From assembly GCA_947177415.1 (NCBI GenBank), contig CAMWUK010000022.1:1-44738 (forward strand): a stretch of DNA of 44,738 bases, in the 5' to 3' direction. Every line of letters begins with the position of its first letter. Within the stretch, counting starts at the first letter, position 1. The translations under genes and the position numbers were made by a program. This DNA comes from an uncultured Clostridiaceae bacterium. Lineage in GTDB: Bacteria; Bacillota; Clostridia; Lachnospirales; Lachnospiraceae. The notes below the pieces were generated by a model, which saw only the letters and a list, made by a program, of their open reading frames with translations, was not told where the DNA came from and ran no database searches. Positions 1-7,571 of the stretch are shown in pieces.

Positions 1-1
1 A

Positions 2-40
2 TTAGCAGAAGAATTGGTGGAATGCATTTTACATAGCTGA
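2..40 (+). CDS. C-terminal end of an upstream protein (partial)
   Basis: The first bases read in frame as LAEELVECILHS followed by TGA, a plausible helical protein tail cut by the window edge. Thirteen codons are too few to identify a family. It is followed closely by a GTAAC/GTTAC palindrome, as at several other gene ends in this window. Confidence 0.4.
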   Translation, partial: LAEELVECILHS

Positions 41-55
41 ATTGTTACAAATTTT

Positions 56-127
56 GTAACTGTTCAGAACCATGAACAGTTACGTTCTAAGCCCATAATA
101 ATTCGCCTTCGGCGAAGGGCTTAGAAC
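56..127. repeat. Family 1 palindrome plus adjoining second palindrome
   Basis: Bases 56-83 form a GTAACTGTTCA/TGAACAGTTAC palindrome. It is followed by a second hairpin at 84-127 with arms GTTCTAAGCCC and GGGCTTAGAAC, whose tip contains TTCGCC/GGCGAA. The TTCGCCTTCGGCGAA tip recurs inside the composite copies near 30700 and 43395, which ties this to the same interspersed family. It may also end transcription of the upstream gene, although no clear T-tract follows. Confidence 0.75.
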
Positions 128-141
128 AATCAAAATTTAAT

Positions 142-191
142 TTTTCTTACGAAACACGCAGTAAATGCGTGTTTCTACCTGAATAGTTACC
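142..191. repeat. Left 50-bp inverted repeat of recombinase cassette
   Basis: This 50-bp stretch matches the reverse complement of 1308-1357 at 48 of 50 positions by eye. Each arm holds its own hairpin (GAAACACGCA, 5-nt loop, TGCGTGTTTC; here 151-175). The inner edge reads GTTACC, matching GGTAAC at the inner edge of the right copy. The pair exactly brackets the leader element and the recombinase gene. Confidence 0.9.
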
Positions 192-245
192 AAATTTTTC
201 TTTATATTTGGTTATTCTTGTAGTAATATAACATCATTTAGACGA

Positions 246-357
246 GATTATTCATGCTTAATAGGTCAATTGACGATGATTGCAGACAGGTGACGCTGCC
301 AAGCGGTTCCTAGCTGTGATAGCAGCGGTCTGCAATATAAGTCGTGAATAATTGAGG
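246..357 (+). promoter_or_regulatory. Conserved structured leader element, copy 1
   Basis: The untranslated stretch before the recombinase can fold. ATTGCAGAC (near 278-286) pairs with GTCTGCAAT (near 328-336), CGCTGC pairs with GCAGCG inside that, and ATTATTCA at the 5' end pairs with TGAATAAT at the 3' end. Both ends recur on the minus strand at 13794-13937 upstream of the chemoreceptor. The shared 5' part is GATTATTCAT.CTTAA.AGG followed by TTGACG and CAGGTGAC. The shared 3' part is GGTCTG.AATATA.GT.GTGA. I do not recognise a named riboswitch. It could be a cis-regulatory RNA, a promoter/operator or a recombination site. Confidence 0.6.
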
Positions 358-386
358 TTTAGAATACATACAAAGGAGAATTTATT

Positions 387-1307
387 ATGAGAAACCTACA
401 GAAAAATTTAAGAAACTATTTAGAATATTGCAAGAACCAAAAAAGGCTGGATAAAAAAACACTAAAAGCCTACCGGATTGACTTGACACAATTTGATAAA
501 CAGCTTCCTGTCAATGATATTTTGGCAATTACGCCTGATATATTGGAGAATTTTATTGCAAAACTGCATCAGGAATATAAGCCTAAAACTGTTAAAAGAA
601 AAATTGCCTCAGTAAAAGCATTTTTTCACTACTTAGAATATAAAGAACTAATTGACCGGAATCCTTTTTATAAAATAGAAGTAAGATTCCGGGAACCTGT
701 TATCTTACCCAAAACGATTCCGCTTCATACAATAGAAACTTTCTTATCCACAATGTATAAGCAACAAAAAAATGCAAAAACAGAATATCAACAAAAAAAT
801 GCCCTAAGGGATGTGGCAGTGATTGAAATGCTTTTTGCCACAGGAATGAGAATTTCAGAACTATGCTCTTTAAAAGCTGGTGATGTGAACTTATATGACA
901 GATGTATTTTAATATATGGAAAAGGTTCCAAAGAAAGAAAAATACAAATAGGAAATGATGATGTAATTCGCATTTTAGAAGAATACAAGAGTAAATTCCA
1001 GACAGAAATTGGGAATTGCCAACATTTTTTTGTAAACCAGAATGGAAAACCATTATCAGACCAGTCCATACGCAGAATGATTAATAAATATACTTCTCTT
1101 GCCGCCATAGATTTACATATTACACCACATATGTTCCGGCATACCTTTGCTACAAGTCTTCTGGAGGCAGATGTGGATATCCGTTATATCCAAGAGATGT
1201 TAGGACATAGCTCTATTAACATAACAGAGATTTATACACATGTCGCTATGTCTAAACAGAGAGATATTTTGACAACAAAACATCCAAGAAAAGATTTTAA
1301 AATTTAA
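387..1307 (+). CDS. Tyrosine recombinase/integrase (XerC/D-like)
   Basis: A site-specific DNA recombinase of 306 residues, the usual length for Xer-type enzymes. Residues about 1-95 form the N-terminal SAM-like core-binding domain and about 105-295 the catalytic domain. The full active set is visible: R155 (ATGMRISEL), K179 (GKGSKERK), H248 and R251 (HMFRHTFAT), H274 (LGHSS) and the nucleophile Y283 (IYTH). The start follows AAAGGAG at good spacing. It is a lone gene with no excisionase or phage genes nearby, and it sits alone with its leader between two 50-bp inverted repeats. Its stop codon abuts the right repeat. The family is certain. Whether it resolves chromosomes (Xer), inverts its own segment or moves a small cassette cannot be decided here; the bracketing repeats argue for a local role. 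Confidence 0.93.
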   Translation: MRNLQKNLRNYLEYCKNQKRLDKKTLKAYRIDLTQFDKQLPVNDILAITPDILENFIAKLHQEYKPKTVKRKIASVKAFFHYLEYKELIDRNPFYKIEVRFREPVILPKTIPLHTIETFLSTMYKQQKNAKTEYQQKNALRDVAVIEMLFATGMRISELCSLKAGDVNLYDRCILIYGKGSKERKIQIGNDDVIRILEEYKSKFQTEIGNCQHFFVNQNGKPLSDQSIRRMINKYTSLAAIDLHITPHMFRHTFATSLLEADVDIRYIQEMLGHSSINITEIYTHVAMSKQRDILTTKHPRKDFKI

Positions 1308-1357
1308 GGTAACTATTTAGGTAGAAACACGCATTTACTGCGTGTTTCGTAGGAAAA
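1308..1357. repeat. Right 50-bp inverted repeat of recombinase cassette
   Basis: Inverted partner of 142-191. It begins GGTAAC immediately after the recombinase stop codon and contains the hairpin arms GAAACACGCA and TGCGTGTTTC (1324-1348). The segment GGTAACTATTTAGGTAG also resembles the start of the family 1 copy at 33999 (GGTAACAGTTCAGGTAG). Confidence 0.9.
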
Positions 1358-1395
1358 GGAGCTACACACTATTTTTTAGTGTGACAGCTCCTTTT
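1354..1395. terminator. Bidirectional rho-independent terminator
   Basis: AAAAGGAGCT and CACACTA pair with TAGTGTG and AGCTCCTTTT, giving a long stem with A and T tracts on both sides. It lies between the convergent recombinase and DUF2207 genes and can serve both. Confidence 0.85.
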
Positions 1396-1443
1396 CATTA
1401 ACTAAAAAATTGTTTAAAACGAGTGGAGTGTGAACAGTCTTCT

Positions 1444-3309
1444 TTACCAAGAACCGCCGCCACCGCCGCCAGAGCCGCCGCCAGATATTCCGCCACCACT
1501 AGAGCCACCACTGCTGCTTGATGGGCTGGAGGACATTGACTTTTGTGCGGTTTTCATTGTATTATCCATAAAATGATTAAAACTATGCATATTAAATGAA
1601 TTACGGCTATGATACCAGTCTGGAGCTTGTATCGCCATTGTTTCAAATTGGCTCATCCAAATACTTGATACACCTAATGCATAAGTGTAAGGCAGTATAT
1701 TATAAAAATATTGGGGATTTTCTGCTACAAGACTTTCTAGCTGTGTCTTTTCAGCGGTTTCCAGAAATCTCTTGAATCCTTTGATTTGCCCCAATATTTG
1801 TGTTCCATAAGGTGTTCTTTTTGGCATTATTCTTGCAAAAAACGCTAGGAATGCGATACATATAATACCTATAGCATACATGACTATATACATTGTGTTT
1901 TGAGATAAGGCAGGAAAAACGGCAATAGCCCAACCCATTCCAGCGAACATGCCACCCCAAATAACACCAATAATTTTAGGTATTTTTATTACACCCATTA
2001 GAGTTACAATAAGAGCGGTATAGCCCAATCCAGGAAATAGAAGTGCAAAAAGTAAAAGTGCTGGCTCCGTATAGTCTAGGATAGGTTTTGTGGTTATGAG
2101 AACAAAAATGACAGCCATCATTATAAACAGCCATTTACATTTTCCTTTAGCAGATGGTTCAAAAATTTTGTTTTTGTTTTCTTTTGCATTCATTTTTGAC
2201 TTTATTTTATTTAAAGTTCTGTAAAATTTATCATATAAATCAGAAGAAGTTACTGAAGTTTTTGTTCCTGGAAAAAGACCTTTGAAAAATATACTTTCAT
2301 ATTCGTTATTTCCATCATATTCTCTTACTTTTGTTATTCTGAATCCTTTAGATTTTGAAAATAATCCAGATTCTTCTGTTTCTTCAATTGTCAGATAGCC
2401 TTTATCTGCCAGATATACAAGTAAAGAAATGATAGCCTTTGTATCTGCTGAGCCACTATATAAAAAACCAACTTCAGCAGAATTAAATCCTTCTGGTGGA
2501 TGAAATTCAATAGTTTCAACTACTACATCATCTTTTCCATATTTAGCCCATAAGCCTCCCGCAATGATAACAGAAAGTAAACTAAATATAATTACAGCAA
2601 CAGGATAGAACTCTATGTTTGACCTTGCTCCTACAAAATATCCTTCTGGTAAGGTAAGCCTGACAGTTAATGCCTCTCCCTCATCTAGTGTGTTTGAATA
2701 AAAACCACTGATTGTATTATCATCTACAGTATAAAAAACGTCTGAAGTATCTATGTAACCTGTGTATCCACTTGAAAAGCCTAATAAAGATTCGTCAAAG
2801 GATTTCGGCATGGTAATTTTGAAATTGATATCATCTATACTGGTATCCCATTCGCCGCCTATTAAATTAAAGTACAATTCATCAGCATCTTTTAATGGAT
2901 CTTTTCCGATATCATAAGTATATTTAATGGTATATGTATGATTTTCTATAAGTGTTTCATTGGCATCTCCAATTTTGATGATTTTATAACCATCTTCATT
3001 ATAAGTTGTGTAATTTTCGCTAACATGAATATTTGTTATTTTTGCCCTGTTATTAGATTTCGTGCCATCTGCCCGGATTATGTTATTCTTTAATGGGATT
3101 TTCCGGTATATTCCATGTCTGGGTTCATCAAAATAGGCAGTTATCTTTTCTGTTATGTCGAAAGTGTTATTTTCATTTACATGCATATCAATGTCATAAC
3201 TTTCAATGGTATAACCGCCAGCAGATGTTTCCGCTAACACTTTCTCAGGGATAAAAAGCATGAAACTAAAAGCAAAAATAAACATATATAAGAGATATCG
3301 CTTTTTCAT
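1444..3309 (-). CDS. DUF2207 domain membrane protein
   Basis: A 621-residue predicted membrane protein. Order: signal peptide (1-26, cut near VLAETS); an extracellular N-terminal domain with the family signature (DITEKITAYF, PRHGIYRKIPL) to about 230; a transmembrane helix (about 233-255); a cytoplasmic winged-helix-like segment (FNSAEVGFLYSG); hydrophobic helices at about 395-490; and a C-terminal region ending in a Ser/Gly-rich tail closing with W. This layout and tail are typical of DUF2207 proteins, whose function is unknown. It follows lemA with one base between stop and start, so the two are co-transcribed; LemA and DUF2207 are frequent partners. A reduced paralogue lies at 10256-11485. 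The family call is firm, the role open. Confidence 0.88.
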   Translation of the reverse strand: MKKRYLLYMFIFAFSFMLFIPEKVLAETSAGGYTIESYDIDMHVNENNTFDITEKITAYFDEPRHGIYRKIPLKNNIIRADGTKSNNRAKITNIHVSENYTTYNEDGYKIIKIGDANETLIENHTYTIKYTYDIGKDPLKDADELYFNLIGGEWDTSIDDINFKITMPKSFDESLLGFSSGYTGYIDTSDVFYTVDDNTISGFYSNTLDEGEALTVRLTLPEGYFVGARSNIEFYPVAVIIFSLLSVIIAGGLWAKYGKDDVVVETIEFHPPEGFNSAEVGFLYSGSADTKAIISLLVYLADKGYLTIEETEESGLFSKSKGFRITKVREYDGNNEYESIFFKGLFPGTKTSVTSSDLYDKFYRTLNKIKSKMNAKENKNKIFEPSAKGKCKWLFIMMAVIFVLITTKPILDYTEPALLLFALLFPGLGYTALIVTLMGVIKIPKIIGVIWGGMFAGMGWAIAVFPALSQNTMYIVMYAIGIICIAFLAFFARIMPKRTPYGTQILGQIKGFKRFLETAEKTQLESLVAENPQYFYNILPYTYALGVSSIWMSQFETMAIQAPDWYHSRNSFNMHSFNHFMDNTMKTAQKSMSSSPSSSSGGSSGGGISGGGSGGGGGGSW

Positions 3310-3310
3310 T

Positions 3311-3859
3311 TTACAAATCCACCTTTACATTATTTTTTTCTGCTGCATTTGCCTCAAACATATTTATTTGTTTAAAACCAAATAGATTTGCTATTATGTT
3401 GTTGGGAAACATTTGAATTTTTGTATTATAAATTCTTACAGCACCATTGTAGTATTTTCTGCTATTTGCTATTTCATCTTCAATTTTAAATATATCATGG
3501 TTTAGTTCTAAAAAGTTTTGATTGGCTTTTAATTCTGGATAGTTTTCTGAGATTGCCATTATCTTTGAAATTCCATGTGCTAATTCTTCGTTTACATTTA
3601 TTTTTGTATCTAACGACATGGTTTCATAGCTGTTTGCTCTTAAAGAAGTTATTTGATTAAGCACTTCATTTTCATGTTTCGTATATGCTTTAACCACTTC
3701 TACTAAGTTAGGGATTAAATCCCACCTTTTCTTTAAATAGATATCCATGGTTGAAAAAGCCTCATTTACAATATTATATGCTTTGATAAAACTATTATAA
3801 GTTACTAAAACATATATAGATAATAAGACTATAATACCAATTATTATGTAGAATTTCAT
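3311..3859 (-). CDS. lemA: LemA family protein
   Basis: A small membrane-anchored protein of 182 residues. An N-terminal hydrophobic helix (FYIIIGIIVLLSIYVLVTY) is followed by the LemA helical domain with the hallmark block KRWDLIPNLVEVVKAY, a long charged helical region and the end motif FPNNIIANLFGFKQ. I start it at the ATG at 3859 because GGAGAAG lies 4 bases upstream. Longer in-frame starts up to 3931 would place non-family residues in front of the anchor and lack a good ribosome site. It is first in an operon with the DUF2207 gene. LemA proteins are widespread and poorly understood, usually modelled as cytoplasmic-membrane helical bundles. Confidence 0.92.
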   Translation of the reverse strand: MKFYIIIGIIVLLSIYVLVTYNSFIKAYNIVNEAFSTMDIYLKKRWDLIPNLVEVVKAYTKHENEVLNQITSLRANSYETMSLDTKINVNEELAHGISKIMAISENYPELKANQNFLELNHDIFKIEDEIANSRKYYNGAVRIYNTKIQMFPNNIIANLFGFKQINMFEANAAEKNNVKVDL

Positions 3860-3950
3860 CGATCTTCTCCATTTCATGATAGTGCCTGCAAAACTGCAAG
3901 TTGGTTGTCTGTGCAATGCTATAATTGACATTTTGTATTTATTATAGCAT

Positions 3951-3959
3951 ATAATTCCG
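3951..3959 (-). promoter_or_regulatory. Extended -10 promoter for lemA operon
   Basis: On the minus strand TGCTATAAT matches the extended -10 consensus (TGnTATAAT), about 90 bases upstream of the lemA start. I see no good -35 box, which fits an extended -10 type. Confidence 0.5.
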
Positions 3960-3987
3960 GCTTTTTTATTAAAACTTCATTAAAAAT

Positions 3988-4041
3988 AAAAAGAGTGTCA
4001 CATTAAAAATTTTCAACTAATTAATGTGACGACTCTTTTTT
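3988..4041 (-). terminator. Terminator of the M13 peptidase gene
   Basis: Arms AAAAAGAGT-GTCACATTAA and TTAATGTGAC-GACTCTTTTTT form a long A/T-flanked hairpin directly after the peptidase stop codon. The A tract gives a U tract when read from the minus strand. Confidence 0.85.
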
Positions 4042-4044
4042 AGG

Positions 4045-6546
4045 TTAATACCATATTTTTATCCGGTCTTCTGGTGCTACATACATTGCATCTGTACTCT
4101 TTACATTATAGGTTTCATAAAATTCATCCATAAGAGAAACAATGGCATTGACCCGGACTTTCTTTAGAGAATGGTTATCATAGTTCACATAGTAATTTAC
4201 TGTCTTGTCTGTCATTTTACTTGCCCAAAGGTTTGCATAGCTTCTAAAATAAGTATCTCTTGCGGATGGTGTGTTTTCAACTAACTTTATAGTACAATTA
4301 GCACCAGCCAGGTCGGCAATGTTTTCTGATAAAGTAGTCAAACCATTCTGAAATACACCAGGTAATACTTCAAAAGTATTATAGTAGTTTTCAAGTTTCT
4401 TCTGAATTGCTTGATATTTTGTTCTGTCAGAATCTGTCCACCAGTTGCTGGAATTACCATTTTCATCATAAAGAGAACCGGTTGCATCAAAAGCATGACT
4501 GATTTCGTGTCCAATAATTACTCCAATAGTACCATAATTTGCTGCATCATTTTTATTTGCATCATAAATGGCATCTCTTAAAATACCAACTGGGATGGTA
4601 ATAGAGTTAGCAGTCGGCATATAGTAGGCATTTATGGTAAGAGGTGATGCAATCCATTGGTTTGCATCATAGGACTCATTTAGTTTATTTAGCTGGTTTA
4701 CTTTGGAGTCTATGTAAAGCTGTTTAATATTTTCAGATAAAATACCACCCTCTGTGGAACCTTTCAGTTGACAGCTAGAAGTATAATTACTCCAATCATC
4801 TGGGTAAGCAATATAAGTTTTCATAGTATCTAATTTTTTAATGGCATTATCCTTAGTTTGCTGGGACATCCATGTACAAGATTGTATTTCCGCATAGTAT
4901 TGCTGGATAATTTTATCTACCATAGTAGTAAGGTCTGATTTGGTATTTTTATTTACATATTTGTCCACATAAAGTTTACTCATATTCCAATTCAAAACAC
5001 TTTCTACCATCTCTTTTGAGAAGTCTTCTATAGTCTGCTTTTTTTCCATAGTCAGTACTGTATAAAAATCTTCGTATGCATCATAAAAATCAGTAGTTAA
5101 GTAAGGTGCATAAAGACATAGAATACGGAATTTAGCAAATTCTTTCAGTAAGTCTAAGTTTTTAGTAGTTAAATAGGTATTAAGGGCTTTTAACATAGAA
5201 GGATTTAATAGGATAAATGTATTTACCTTTTCAAATCCGGCAGCATTCAAATATGCTTTAATATCACAATTTGTAAACATGTTTTCCAGTTGTAGTATGG
5301 AGTAAGGATTGTAAAGTTTATCTGTGTCGTAAGCGTCTGTCATTGACAAAGCATACCTTGAAATATTTTGCTGGAAGGTCATGATTTCTTCGGTGTGGGA
5401 GTCTGCCTCTTCTTTACTTTCTCCACTTAATTCCAAAAGACGCTTGATATAATTCTTATAAGGATTTAAGTAAGCTAAGGCGGTGTAGCCATATTCTGGC
5501 GAATAGACACCCAGATACATTTCATTAAAGTAAACCCGGTTAGTATTTGCAAGTTTTAAGTCGGAAGTTACAGCAGTAGAAAAAATACCATCCATACCTT
5601 CTTTACTAAGTTCACCCATTAAAGTCATATAAGAAGAAATATCCGTAACTTTTTCCAATTTATCAAAATATTCCTGAATGGTTTTGATATCTTGTTTGTT
5701 TCTTGTTTCTGTATCCAGAGCCGTCTGGTATACATCAGAAACTTGGTCAGCAACAGAGCCTTGTGGATTTGCTGTTTTACTAACATCCTCTAAAATAGTA
5801 TCTAGTTCTGCTTCCTGCTTATCTTCCAGCTGGGAAAATTGAGACCATTCTCCAACATTGACATCCAAATCTGTATTATTTATAAGTTCTGCATTTACAT
5901 TCTGATAGAAATCGTCCACAAGCTGCACTTCACTGGAATCCTTTTCTACCTTTACTGTAATTTTTGTTTTTATACCACTACCATCTTTGGCAGCAAGGGT
6001 AATCTGGGCAGTACCTGCCTTTAATCCTTTAACCACGCCTGTATTGCTTACTGTAGCAATTTTTTTGTTAGAAGAAGAGTAGTTTATGGTCTTATTGGAA
6101 GCTTTTGATGGTAAAACTTCGGATTTAATTGTAGCAGTACTTCCTGCATAAATGACCATAGCAGGTCTTAAGACCTTAATCTGAGAAACCTTTGTTCCAA
6201 CCGTAACTTTAACTTGTGCGTTCTTATAATTTCCAATTTTGGCTTTAATGGTAATTGTTGCTTTTCCGTTTTTTACTGCTTTAATTTTTCCTTTGGAGGA
6301 AACTGTAGCAACTTTTTTGTTACTGGAACTATAAGTAATTTTTTGTTTCTTAGAAGATCCGGCTTTTGCTTTAAGTTGAAAGGTTGTTCCTTTTTTCATG
6401 GTTAATGTGTCATAAGGTACATTGTTAATTGTGATTTTTTTTGTAGCAGCTTTTGCAATGTTTGCCATGTCTGGCATAGTTAGGGAACTGGCTGTCATAG
6501 TAAAGAGCATAAGGGCTGCCATAACATTTTTTGTTTTTTTGTTCAT
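4045..6546 (-). CDS. Secreted M13 (neprilysin-like) metallopeptidase with two Ig-like domains
   Basis: A zinc endopeptidase acting outside the cell, 833 residues. A signal peptide (about 1-33) is followed by two bacterial Ig-like group 2 domains (about 37-115 and 118-200; each with ITYSSSNKKVATVS-type blocks and a Lys-rich surface). The M13 N-terminal domain (about 210-620) and the catalytic domain come next. Catalytic signs are HEISH (H680, E681, H684), the third zinc ligand in ENIADLAG (E742) with D745, and the substrate-binding NAYY motif. No sortase signal or anchor is visible; the Ig-like domains may hold it to the wall. It is preceded on the same strand by the CPBP gene with only 42 bases between. 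Standard M13 enzymes lack N-terminal Big domains, so the architecture is an elaboration. Substrate unknown. Confidence 0.93.
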   Translation of the reverse strand: MNKKTKNVMAALMLFTMTASSLTMPDMANIAKAATKKITINNVPYDTLTMKKGTTFQLKAKAGSSKKQKITYSSSNKKVATVSSKGKIKAVKNGKATITIKAKIGNYKNAQVKVTVGTKVSQIKVLRPAMVIYAGSTATIKSEVLPSKASNKTINYSSSNKKIATVSNTGVVKGLKAGTAQITLAAKDGSGIKTKITVKVEKDSSEVQLVDDFYQNVNAELINNTDLDVNVGEWSQFSQLEDKQEAELDTILEDVSKTANPQGSVADQVSDVYQTALDTETRNKQDIKTIQEYFDKLEKVTDISSYMTLMGELSKEGMDGIFSTAVTSDLKLANTNRVYFNEMYLGVYSPEYGYTALAYLNPYKNYIKRLLELSGESKEEADSHTEEIMTFQQNISRYALSMTDAYDTDKLYNPYSILQLENMFTNCDIKAYLNAAGFEKVNTFILLNPSMLKALNTYLTTKNLDLLKEFAKFRILCLYAPYLTTDFYDAYEDFYTVLTMEKKQTIEDFSKEMVESVLNWNMSKLYVDKYVNKNTKSDLTTMVDKIIQQYYAEIQSCTWMSQQTKDNAIKKLDTMKTYIAYPDDWSNYTSSCQLKGSTEGGILSENIKQLYIDSKVNQLNKLNESYDANQWIASPLTINAYYMPTANSITIPVGILRDAIYDANKNDAANYGTIGVIIGHEISHAFDATGSLYDENGNSSNWWTDSDRTKYQAIQKKLENYYNTFEVLPGVFQNGLTTLSENIADLAGANCTIKLVENTPSARDTYFRSYANLWASKMTDKTVNYYVNYDNHSLKKVRVNAIVSLMDEFYETYNVKSTDAMYVAPEDRIKIWY

Positions 6547-6570
6547 TTTATTTCATTCCTTTCTGAGTAT

Positions 6571-6587
6571 CCTCAATTATTCATGAC
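6571..6587 (-). promoter_or_regulatory. Partial match to the 3' end of the conserved leader element
   Basis: On the minus strand GTCATGAATAATTGAGG lies about 25 bases before the M13 peptidase start. It matches the 3' end of copy 1 before the recombinase (GTCGTGAATAATTGAGG) at 16 of 17 positions. The 5' half is absent because the CPBP gene begins there. It may be a shared leader/RBS-proximal motif or a repeat remnant. Confidence 0.4.
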
Positions 6588-6588
6588 C

Positions 6589-7566
6589 TTAGGCAAATAG
6601 ATTTAAGATAGATAGAAGAATACAAATAATCCATCCTGCAATGAGCCAGGCAGAAATTGGTTTTTCTGGATTCTCTACTTCATTTTTTGTACAAAGTGCC
6701 TGCCAGCTAAGGGTATTACCATTCATTTTTGCGATTTTTCTTAGCAACAGAATAGCAATTATCAAGCCTATTATAGCAGGGAATATAAGTGAATTAGCTG
6801 TAACTAAAAGGTCTACTTTTGTAGGTGTACTATTAAAAACTGTGTTTAAATCCATGTTAGCATATTCTTCATAGTATTGTCCAAGGAATTCGTATAATTT
6901 AGGTAAAATATATAGATATACGGTACTCATTCCATTAAAAAGCATGTGCAAAATCATAGAGGAAGCTAAAGAACCAGTTGCCTCTACCAGAAGTGTAAAG
7001 ATTACACCTAAATAAATAGCATAAGGAATCTGGTTAAAGTTGCAATGCATCAACCCAAAGGAAAGACCGCATATTATTATACCAAAAAGTATGGAATGCT
7101 TTTTAAAGGCAGAATATAAAATCCCACGGTATATTAGTTCTTCAATGAATCCCGGAAGGCATCCAATTACCAGAACACCTACCCAGAGTGGTAAATTTTC
7201 GCTAATGTCAAAGATTGTATTGCCAATTGTATTTTTTGCAAATAACTGGCTGACAACGTTTAGTAAGCTGGACATTGGTGATGCTGCAATTAAAACAAGT
7301 ATAGACAATAGAAAACTGGAAATTTTAAACTTTTTCAAATTTAAATCCCTGCCCATTTTTGTTTTGGTTACCCGAAGATAAATAAGGGCACTAACAAGTA
7401 AGTAACCTTGGCTGATTAAGATAGAGAATAGGGAGCGGTATTCTTTTGGTATAACATTAAAGAAAAAACCATATAACATAGAAATTGGAAGAGTTAAAAT
7501 CATAAGTATAAAAAATAATCTTCCTGCATTTTTCATAGTGTTTTTGTTGTTTTGTAATTGTTCCAT
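6589..7566 (-). CDS. CPBP family intramembrane metalloprotease
   Basis: A polytopic membrane protein of 325 residues with about eight hydrophobic helices. The CPBP/Abi active-site motifs are present: the EELIYRG pair of glutamates and arginine, SFGLMHCNF with its histidine, and a later HMLFNG motif. Members cleave prenylated or other membrane proteins in eukaryotes; in Firmicutes many are linked to bacteriocin immunity or membrane signalling. I start at the ATG at 7566, which follows GAAAGGATT and lies 5 bases after the upstream stop; the longer frame reaching 7635 would overlap the upstream gene. It is the third gene of the PadR-DUF2812-CPBP operon and may be involved in whatever signal that regulator controls. 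Substrate not predictable. Confidence 0.88.
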   Translation of the reverse strand: MEQLQNNKNTMKNAGRLFFILMILTLPISMLYGFFFNVIPKEYRSLFSILISQGYLLVSALIYLRVTKTKMGRDLNLKKFKISSFLLSILVLIAASPMSSLLNVVSQLFAKNTIGNTIFDISENLPLWVGVLVIGCLPGFIEELIYRGILYSAFKKHSILFGIIICGLSFGLMHCNFNQIPYAIYLGVIFTLLVEATGSLASSMILHMLFNGMSTVYLYILPKLYEFLGQYYEEYANMDLNTVFNSTPTKVDLLVTANSLIFPAIIGLIIAILLLRKIAKMNGNTLSWQALCTKNEVENPEKPISAWLIAGWIICILLSILNLFA

Positions 7567-7571
7567 TTGAT

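Noticed and set aside
246-357. c-di-GMP or TPP riboswitch before the recombinase
   Set aside because: Conserved cores of c-di-GMP-I, c-di-GMP-II and TPP aptamers are not present, despite the chemotaxis context of copy 2.
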